DNA of 5,507 nucleotides, taken from positions 1 to 5,507 of the forward strand of contig DCIZ01000077.1 in assembly GCA_002317305.1 (NCBI GenBank). Direction: 5' to 3'. The notes below the pieces were generated by a model that was not told the origin of the DNA, made no database searches, and saw only the letters and a list, made by a program, of their open reading frames with translations. This DNA comes from Campylobacter sp. UBA1713 (GTDB lineage Bacteria; Campylobacterota; Campylobacteria; Campylobacterales; Campylobacteraceae). The first letter of the stretch is position 1. Each line of letters starts with the position of its first letter. The position numbers were made by a program, and so were the translations under genes. Of the stretch, positions 1 through 5,507 are shown one piece after another.

Positions 1-118
1 TTACATCTGTGCCGTTTAGGCTTGAGTTGCTAGTAGTTGTGTTTGTCAAATTTGAGTCTACAACAGTTGAGCCATTAACTGATCCGTTTGTAACGTTAGA
101 AATGTTAATGTTTGTGCC
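1..118. repeat. 118-bp near-identical direct repeat, copy 2 (partner 406..523)
   Basis: Second member of the pair, 117 of 118 bases equal to 406..523. It begins at the window edge. Recombination between the two would remove or add 405 bases, keeping both the reading frame and the five-residue phase. Confidence 0.9.
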
Positions 119-3100
119 GTTTACATCAGTGCCGTTTACGCTTGAGTTTGTGATGTTACCACCGCTTACGTTACCACCGCTTACGTTACTTCCGTTGATG
201 CTTACGTTTGTCGCAGTTGAGTTAGTAACGTTTGAGCCAGTTACATTTCCGCCTGTTACATTTGAGCCGTTTACGCTTGAATTTGTAGTGCTAGAATTTG
301 TAACGTTTGAGTCAGTTACATTTGTGCCGTTAACTTTGCTGTCGTTTACGCTTGCGTTTGTAATGTTACCGCCAGTTACGTTTGAGCCAGTTACGTTACC
401 ACCAGTTACATCTGTGCCGTTTAGGCTTGAGTTGCTAGTAGTTGTGTTTGTCAAATTTGAGTCTACAACAGTTGAGCCATTAACTGAGCCGTTTGTAACG
501 TTAGAAATGTTAATGTTTGTGCCATTTACGTTACTTCCGTTAACGCTTGAGTTTGTGATGTTGCCACCGCTAACATTTGAGCCGTTTACATCTGATCCAT
601 TTACACTTGAGTTTGTAACGTTTGAGTCTGTTACAACAGAGCCGTTAATGCTTCCATTTGTAACGTTTGAGACTGTAACATTTGAGCTGCTAACGTTGCT
701 TCCGTTCACGCTAGCGTTTGTGATGTTGCCACTAGTAACATTGCTACCACTTACATTGCTGCCGTTTACATTGCTTCCGTTTACGCTTGAATTTGTAACA
801 TTTGAGCCAGTTACATTTCCACCGCTTACGTTACTGCCGTTTACGCTAGAGTTTGACGTAGTTGTGTTTGTCAAATTTGAAATGGTTACATTTGTGCCAT
901 TTACGCTACTGCCGTTTACACTTGCGTTTGTTATGTTACCACCAGTTACGTTAGAGTCTGTTACATTTCCGCCACTTACGTTTGTGCCGTTTAGGCTAGA
1001 GTTTGTCGTGCTAGAGTTTGTAACGCTAGAATTTGTTACGTTACTTCCAGTTACATTTCCGCCACTTACGTTACTGCCATTTACGCTAGAGTTTGACGTA
1101 GTTGTGTTTGTCAAATTTGAAGTGGTTACATTTGTGCCGTTAACTTTGCTGTCGTTTACGCTAGCGTTTGTTATGTTACCGCCAGTTACGTTACTGCCAC
1201 TTACGTTACCACCAGTTACATCTGTGCCATTTAGGCTTGAGTTTGTCGTAGTTGAGTTAGTAACGTTTGAGTCGACAACAGTTGAGCCGTTTAAGCTTCC
1301 GTTTGTAACGTTAGAAATGTTGACATTTGAGCCGTTAACATCTGTGCCGTTTACGCTTGTGTTTGTAATGTTACTTCCGCTTACATTTCCGCCACTTACG
1401 TTACTGCCGTTGATGCTTGAGTTACTTGTGCTAACGTTTGTCAAATTTGAAGTGGTTACGTTTGTGCCGTTAACTTTGCTGTCGTTTACGCTAGTGTTTG
1501 TTATGTTGCCACCAGTTACGTTTGAACCGCTTACATTTCCGCCACTAACGTTTGAGTCAACAACATTTGAGCCATTAATGCTTGTGTTACTAACATTATC
1601 GCTAGTTATGTTAGAGCCGTTTACACTAGAGTTTATGATGCTAGAGTTGCTAACATTTGAGCTTGAAACATTGTCGTTTGTTATGTTTGTGTTGTTTAAG
1701 CTTGTGTTAGAAACGTTAGAGTTATTTATGGCGATCCAAACACACTGAGTGTAGTTAGTGCCATTGTGAACCCAACATGTGTTGTTAGAAGCGTTTTGCA
1801 AACTGTGATTATCAACAGACTGGAATCCAGAGACGTTAGACGCGTTTGCTTGGTGCATAACGTTAGTAAAGTTATTTATATTTGAATTTGAAATATAAAT
1901 AGTGTTGCCACTAATGTTTCTGCTAGAAACGTCGCTGCTGTTAAGTCCGCCGACAGCAAAAGCCACACCGCTGATGTTCGCGTTCGTGATGTTTAGCACG
2001 TTACCAGTCGCGTTGCCAGTGCCTTTAAGGTATGCAGCGTAGATAGAGCCGTTGATGGTTACGTTTGAGACAGTCACGGTGTTGTTGTGTGCGCTACCGT
2101 TGTTTGTGTAAGCGCCGTAAACGTTGCCTGTGATGTTAGTAGCGTTTATCTCTAGCTTGTTGCCGACTGCATCGCCGTTTGTCGTGTAAGCAGCTGTTAC
2201 GTTGCCTTTGATGGTTGAGTTACGTATGATGATGCTGTTGTTGCTAGCTGTGCCGTTTAAAGCATGTCCGCCGTAAACGTCGCCAGTAACATTTGCTAGA
2301 CCTAACTCTACAAAGTTGCCATCTGCGCTGCCGTTTTCTGACTTACCGCCAGTGATGTTGCCGTTGACGGTTGGAGAGCTCAATGTTTTGTTGCCATTAC
2401 CATCATAAGCACCAACGATGCCAACAGAGTTGTTGCTAGCGTTTCCGTTAGTTGTCAAAGCACCAAAAACATCGCCAGTTATGAGAGTTGAATTTCCTGG
2501 TGTATATAATCCGTCAACCCCTGAAAAATTACCTGAGTCGAATTTTCCAGCAGACAAAGTTACATTGTTTTTTAACGCATTTCCAGTGCCGTTAACTCTA
2601 GCGCCATAGATCGAACCATTTGCGTTAAGTCCGCCAAGTGCAGTAACGTTTACGTTTGATACACTTCCGTTTTCGGCGTAACCGCCTATTATGTTGCCTG
2701 AAACGTTTGATTGGTAAGTAATATTTCCAGCTACACCATTAGAACCTGGTTTGCTGCCTTTCAAATCCACCACAACGTTACTAACATTTCCGCCAACTGC
2801 ATAAGCACCAGTGATGTTACCTGTTTTAGATGCTGTAGCGTTTATGGTTACGTTGTTTATGCTACCATTAGAAGCGTAAGCACCTAGCAAGCCACCATTA
2901 AATGAATGAATCGTATCGTTACCCACGATGCTCATATTCACGCCACTCACGTTGCCGTTAGTTGCGTTTGCGCCGACTACCAAAACGTTGTTGCTAGCGT
3001 TTGTGCTGTTTAGCGTTACAGTTACGTTGCTTACACTGCCGTTTTTGCTTTGAGCTACTGTTACGTTTTTAGTAAGCGTGCTACCAGTTACGTTAAAGAC

Positions 3101-5507
3101 AGTGCCGTTTACGTTTCCTTTTTCGCTTAAAGCACCTGTTACGCTACCTACGTTACCAGCGTTGTTTAGGATGATGTTTGTGCCTTTGCTTATGTTACCA
3201 CTCTTTGTGTAAGCACCTAGTATGTCGCCTTTTACATTTGCGTTGTTTAGGGTAACGTTTGTGTACATTATGTTACCTTCTTGGGTAACATTTACACCCG
3301 TTAGGTTACCGCTTACGTTTACGTAGGTTAGGGTAACGTTGGTGTTTTGAGCAGCAGGGAAAAAGGCTGCTGCTGCTAAAGAAGATCCATCGCCATTTGC
3401 ATTATTACCAGCAACATTCTCCCCCTTAACAACCACCACGCCCGTTACACTGCCACTTACATTGTGGTGCTGGTCGCCTGTGATGCTTACTGTCGTTTGT
3501 CCTACATTGCCACGTTGAGAACTAGCACCAGTTATGTTGCCATTAAGTTTCACCTTATCTACATTTACCGTAGTGTTAGTTATGCCACTGTTATTTGCCA
3601 CTACGCCAAAGATAGAGCCGTTAACATACGACATGTCGTTTTCACCTACGTGTCCGACTACGTTTACTTTAGTGTTTGTTATGTTTGTTAGGTTGTTTGA
3701 GTTACCTTGTGTCAAATTTACGCCCACGACGTCTTTGGCTATGTTTGTCATGTTTAGGTCGACAGTTACGTTTTGGGCAGTGCCGTTTTTCAAATGAGCA
3801 CCTATGACAGAACCGCTGATGGTAGGGACACTCATAGTGTTTGCTGCAAATTGTGATGTATCAGAACCCGGAACAGTAGCGTTTTGACCTTGCCCCTTCA
3901 CGACCACGTTGCTTACATTTCCATTATCAGTTACGATCGCACCAGTTATGTTGCCTTTGTAAGTTGCGTTACTAAAAAGCGAGACGTTCGCGCCGTTTAC
4001 ATTTCCAGCCTTTGTGTAAGCCGCTGTTATAGAGCCGTTAAAGGTCGAATTTTTACCCTCAGTTACATTTACACTAGCGTTGTTAATGTTTCCGCCTTTT
4101 GACAAATTTGCCGCTACTACATTTCCGCCTATGTTTACTTTGCCCGCAAAGCTCATCTTTGAGCCAGTAGATGTGCTACCCTCGCCAGTCATCTCATCGC
4201 CAGTGATGTTACCTTTTACAGTCGCATCTTTTACGCTGACAGATGTGTTTGTGGCTGTTTTTGTGATGCTAGCATTGTTCTCAGTTCCACCAATTCTATT
4301 TGCCGTTACGTTACCCTCAACCGTTACACCAGTTCCGTTAAGCGTTACGCCAGTTCCGTTAACATAAGCCGCATCGTAAGAGATCACACCAGTAACATTG
4401 CCTTTGAAAGTAGAGTTACTTCCGCTAATAGCTTCTATAACAAGCTTGTTGTCTTTGACAGTAGCGTTACGAACGACTTTGTATTCATTTTGACTTTCAA
4501 CGGTTGTGCCTGAGATGTTTGTTATGTTGTTCCGCACATATGAATTTTCTTTGTAGTCCAAACCAACAACGCTTCCGTTTACTGTTGTGTTGCCACCAAA
4601 GTAAAACGTGTTGTTTTGCACATGTGTAGCAGCTAGAGTAACGTTGTCTTTGTCTTGTTGCGAGTGTGTTCCAGGAAACAAGTTTTCGCTTACATAAACG
4701 CCAGTGTAGCTTCCGTTGATGGTAGCATTTGTTGTGTTAACTAGAAGTTTTTCAACAGTTGAGCCACCTATGTTTTTCACATTGTTTTTGGTATCTGTGC
4801 TATTGTCCAAAAAAGCACCGTAAAAATTCCCACCTACATTTACATTTTTAACGTCCAAATTTGTATTTGTGAAATTTATAGACGCAGTAGAGTAAACGCC
4901 AGTTAGGTTGTTTCTAATGGTAGCGTTGTTAAACTTAAAGTTGTTACCAGAGACGACAGACTGTGTGTAGTTTTGCATATTAGCAAGGTTGTTACCCTTA
5001 CTCGCGTTTGCCGTATAGTAAACGCCCACTAGCTGACCTATCTCTGTGTTTTCCACAGCGACGGTGTTGTTGTAAAACGAAGTGCCACCTTTGTCAGACG
5101 CCGCACCGTAGATGTTGTTGATGCTTGCGATGGTGTAGTTTGTGTCGTTGCCAGAGCCAACCGTAGTTCCGTTACCGCCACCGCTTGCTGGTTTAACATT
5201 TGAGATGTTAAGCGTGTTGTTAGCTAGCTTTGTTTGGTTGCCACCGCCGTAAACGCCGTAGATGTGGTAGTTTTGAGAGCTAGAGTTTAGCGTGATGGTC
5301 GAGTTGTTGTTGCCAGTGATGTTTTGACCGTTAGCACCAAAGCTGATGTTACCCTTCAAAGTGAGCGAGTTGTTTATGACGTGTGCTCGTGTGTCCACCC
5401 ACGCACCTGTTAGGATGGTGCTCTTGTTTGCACTGCCGTTTTGCTCACCTAAAACCACGTTTCCGTAGCTGCTACCCACCACAGCGTGGTTGTTTGTTAC
5501 GGTGTTT
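1..5507 (-). CDS. Giant Asn/Thr/Ser/Gly-rich repeat protein, internal fragment (probable surface adhesin or autotransporter-like passenger)
   Basis: One minus-strand frame (codons 5504-5506 down to 2-4) stays open for 1,835 codons and is partial at both ends. I do not recognise a specific named gene. Seen: about 1,212 residues of degenerate 25-50-residue units with recurring TGAY/YGGY and NN-x-V-x-I motifs, a 47-residue segment with the only two Cys, then 576 residues of strict pentapeptides. Pro is rare and charged residues are sparse. Known: such Asn/Gly/Thr-rich repeat passengers are typical of parallel beta-helix surface proteins secreted by type V or related routes in Gram-negative bacteria. 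Inferred: an exported adhesin-like or cell-surface structural protein. The signal peptide should lie beyond 5507 and any barrel or anchor below position 1. The function and secretion route are not shown. Certain as a coding frame; the surface role is moderately supported; no enzymatic motif is seen. Confidence 0.9.
5..139 (-). repeat. Block B, copy 3 (pentapeptides 107-115)
   Basis: Same nine-unit block, offset by 405 bases (27 pentapeptides) from 410..544. It ends with LNGTD and one Val at the window edge, exactly where a block A copy begins in the other two cases. The next unit outside the window is therefore predicted to be VTGGN-like. Confidence 0.8.
260..409 (-). repeat. Block A, copy 4 (pentapeptides 89-98)
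   Basis: Ten-unit block directly after block B copy 2. It starts VTGGN-VTGSN-VTGGN, contains VNDSK, and has VTDSN-VTNSS-TTNSS where other copies have VTTSN-LTNTT-TSNSS. Confidence 0.75.
406..523. repeat. 118-bp near-identical direct repeat, copy 1 (partner 1..118)
   Basis: Compared base by base with 1..118, this stretch has one mismatch (g at 488 against t at 83). The offset is 405 bases, or 27 pentapeptides. The match stops at 524 against 119 on one side and runs into the window edge on the other, so the true repeat may be longer. It is the most similar pair noticed in the window, suggesting a recent duplication or gene conversion inside the array. Confidence 0.9.
410..544 (-). repeat. Block B, copy 2 (pentapeptides 80-88)
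   Basis: Same nine-unit order as 1220..1354, offset by 810 bases (54 pentapeptides), and again followed by a block A copy. It is almost identical at DNA level to 5..139 over most of its length, starting with VNGSN in place of VNGTD. Confidence 0.8.
830..979 (-). repeat. Block A, copy 3 (pentapeptides 51-60)
   Basis: Ten-unit block of the same order, but with VTDSN in the second unit (adding a D-x-N-x-T sequon), VNGSS in place of VNDSK, and VTISN in place of VTTSN. No block B precedes it, so the A and B blocks are not strictly coupled. Confidence 0.75.
1070..1219 (-). repeat. Block A, copy 2 (pentapeptides 35-44)
   Basis: Ten-unit block directly after block B copy 1. It starts VTGGN-VSGSN-VTGGN, includes VNDSK and ends VNGSN. 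Similarity to the copy at 830..979 continues three units further (VSGGN-VTGSN-VTNSS), giving a 13-unit pair offset by 240 bases. Confidence 0.78.
1220..1354 (-). repeat. Block B, copy 1 (pentapeptides 26-34)
   Basis: Nine-pentapeptide block running from VNGTD through VNISN, VTNGS and VVDSN to LNGTD. It is followed directly by a block A copy. It shares unit order with 410..544 and 5..139 but differs at several residues (VNISN for INISN, VTNST-TTNSS for LTNTT-TSNSS), so it is an older copy. A degenerate partial relative is at about 605..694. Confidence 0.75.
1400..1549 (-). repeat. Block A, copy 1 (pentapeptides 13-22)
   Basis: Ten-unit block: VSGGN, VSGSN, VTGGN, ITNTS, VNDSK, VNGTN, VTTSN, LTNVS, TSNSS, INGSN. 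It carries one of only three lysines in the array (VNDSK). It recurs at 1070..1219, 830..979 and 260..409 with substitutions but no change of length. Confidence 0.75.
1730..1870 (-). other. Irregular junction segment with a lone C-x10-C pair (residues 1213-1259)
   Basis: This 47-residue stretch separates the degenerate repeats from the pentapeptide array and follows neither periodicity. It has a concentration of residues rare elsewhere: Met, three His, Gln, Phe, Tyr and two Trp. It also holds the only two Cys of the 1,835 visible residues: Cys1244 (codon 1775-1777), followed directly by Trp, and Cys1255 (1742-1744), followed by Val-Trp. The two are 11 residues apart. In an exported protein such a pair would be expected to form a disulfide-closed loop. 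It may be a cap or hinge between two repeat rods. The sequence is direct; the disulfide and cap role are inference. Confidence 0.6.
3344..3421 (-). other. Ala/Phe/Pro-rich insert within the repeat domain (residues 696-721)
   Basis: This stretch departs from the repeat pattern. After an Asn/Gly-rich lead (NNANGDGSS) it reads LAAAAFFPAAQN, the only Ala-rich hydrophobic run in the window, encoded partly by consecutive GCA codons. At 26 residues it is too short and interrupted to be a confident membrane segment. It looks like a loop excursion from the repeat scaffold. Its role is unknown. Confidence 0.55.
4319..4360 (-). repeat. Two tandem 21-base units encoding NGTGVT[LV]
   Basis: Two adjacent seven-codon units (residues 383-396) read NGTGVTL then NGTGVTV. 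They differ at two bases: one synonymous Gly-codon change and the base that makes the last residue Leu or Val. A local in-frame duplication inside the degenerate repeat domain. Confidence 0.8.

Larger units (their letters stand above)
2..1729 (-). repeat. 115-unit in-phase pentapeptide array (residues 1260-1835, continues past the window)
   Basis: From residue 1260 the translation splits into 115 successive five-residue units with no insertion or deletion, plus one Val at the window edge. Position 1 is V, I or L in 106 units. The other nine carry T (8) or A (1). Position 2 is mostly T, S or N; position 3 G or N; position 4 S, T or G; position 5 N, S or D. Typical units are VTGSN, VSGGN, VNGTN, ITNAS and LTNTT. 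Re-phased, this reads S/G-N-V-T-G, matching the pentapeptide-repeat consensus (small)-[DN]-[LF]-[ST]-x with Val in the central inward position and Ser/Gly in place of Ala. Proteins of that family fold as a square right-handed beta-helix with four pentapeptides per turn, which here would give about 29 turns. The five-residue period is certain; the fold is inferred. Confidence 0.88.
1871..5506 (-). repeat. Degenerate beta-helix-like repeat domain (residues 1-1212)
   Basis: About 33 imperfect units follow one another. Each has a small-hydrophobic turn such as TGAY, YGGH, IGGY, FGAL or YGVY, then a polar loop usually containing NG, then [NS]N-x-V-x-[IVL] and a variable Asn/Thr-rich stretch leading back to G-N-[VI]. 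The clearest units are at about 1950-3250, for example GAYTNNGSAHNNTVTV and GGHALNGTASNNSIII. Units nearer 5506 are longer and more diverged, with loops carrying aromatic and charged residues. Alternating V/I/L with polar residues and regular Asn-Asn pairs is what a right-handed parallel beta-helix with Asn ladders looks like. Similar texture occurs in large autotransporter passengers. The fold is inferred from the pattern only. Confidence 0.72.

Noticed and set aside
2..1729. Pentapeptide array as a Qnr/MfpA-like gyrase-protecting DNA mimic
   Set aside because: That family relies on an acidic surface and is cytosolic and about 200 residues long. This array has few Asp, no Glu, is embedded in a giant surface-type protein and is far longer.
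1..1729. CRISPR array or non-coding satellite DNA
   Set aside because: There is no regular repeat-spacer alternation. The 15-base period keeps one open frame with varied synonymous codons, which fits coding repeats.
2..1729. Abundant N-x-S/T as evidence of eukaryotic-type N-glycosylation
   Set aside because: N-x-S/T is unavoidable in an Asn/Ser/Thr-rich repeat, and the sequence looks bacterial. Only the stricter D/E-x-N-x-S/T subset was kept as a finding.
9..1748. 579-codon open frame on the plus strand encoding a hydrophobic LTFEP/FTLEF-like five-residue repeat
   Set aside because: It is antisense to the pentapeptide array, starts with GTG without a visible ribosome binding site, and ends only 19 bases past the array boundary at 1729. 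It is open because the array's limited codon set never gives a stop in that frame. The upstream domain, with normal codon variety, breaks it at once.
3350..3385. Ala/Phe-rich stretch as a transmembrane segment
   Set aside because: The uninterrupted hydrophobic part is only about eleven residues, contains Pro and is flanked by Asn/Gly loops inside the repeat scaffold.
2418..4367. Several plus-strand frames of 60-95 codons (2418-2609, 3464-3691, 3534-3797, 3884-4102, 4080-4367)
   Set aside because: All lie antisense to the uninterrupted minus-strand gene, overlap one another in part, lack ribosome binding sites, and have translations that look like reversed Asn/Thr codon patterns.
2..5506. RTX-type calcium-binding nonapeptides of type I secreted proteins
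   Set aside because: No GGxGxD motifs were found. Gly is common but Asp is too sparse and not in the required spacing.

Overview
The window lies entirely inside one giant protein-coding gene on the minus strand. Reading the reverse complement from position 5506 down to 2 gives 1,835 consecutive codons with no stop. No convincing start, ribosome binding site, promoter or terminator is visible, so both gene ends lie outside the window. Residue n of the visible protein has its lowest base at 5507-3n. I see no supportable gene on the plus strand; the long plus-strand frame at 9..1748 is a compositional shadow.

The visible protein has three parts, in N- to C-terminal order. (1) Residues 1-1212 (5506..1871) hold about 33 degenerate units of roughly 25-50 residues. 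They are built on a theme like G-N-[VI]-T-G-A-Y-x(3)-N-G-x-[AV]-x-N-N-x-V-x-[IV], which looks like a parallel beta-helix passenger of a surface protein. (2) Residues 1213-1259 (1870..1730) form a short irregular segment with the only two cysteines (C-x10-C), flanked by two tryptophans. (3) Residues 1260-1835 (1729..2) form 115 uninterrupted, perfectly in-phase pentapeptides plus one residue that runs off the window. They are typically V-[TSN]-[GN]-[STG]-[NSD] and fit the pentapeptide-repeat register (small)-N-V-T-G. The array uses only ten amino-acid types and is organised into shuffled longer blocks, including one 118-bp pair with a single mismatch.

The extreme Asn/Thr/Ser/Gly content, scarcity of Cys, and beta-helix-like repeats suggest an exported, surface-exposed adhesin or autotransporter-like protein of a Gram-negative bacterium. 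The moderate GC and frequent AAATTTG codon pairs remind me of the oral/gut Campylobacter group (showae, rectus, curvus, concisus type), but no lineage marker is present and this assignment is weak. No signal peptide, translocator barrel or secretion signal falls in the window, so the export route is unknown.

The most interesting signals are the long pentapeptide array fused to a different repeat architecture, bacterial N-glycosylation-type sequons (D-x-N-x-S/T) recurring at set positions in it, and the modular block structure that would allow in-frame length change.
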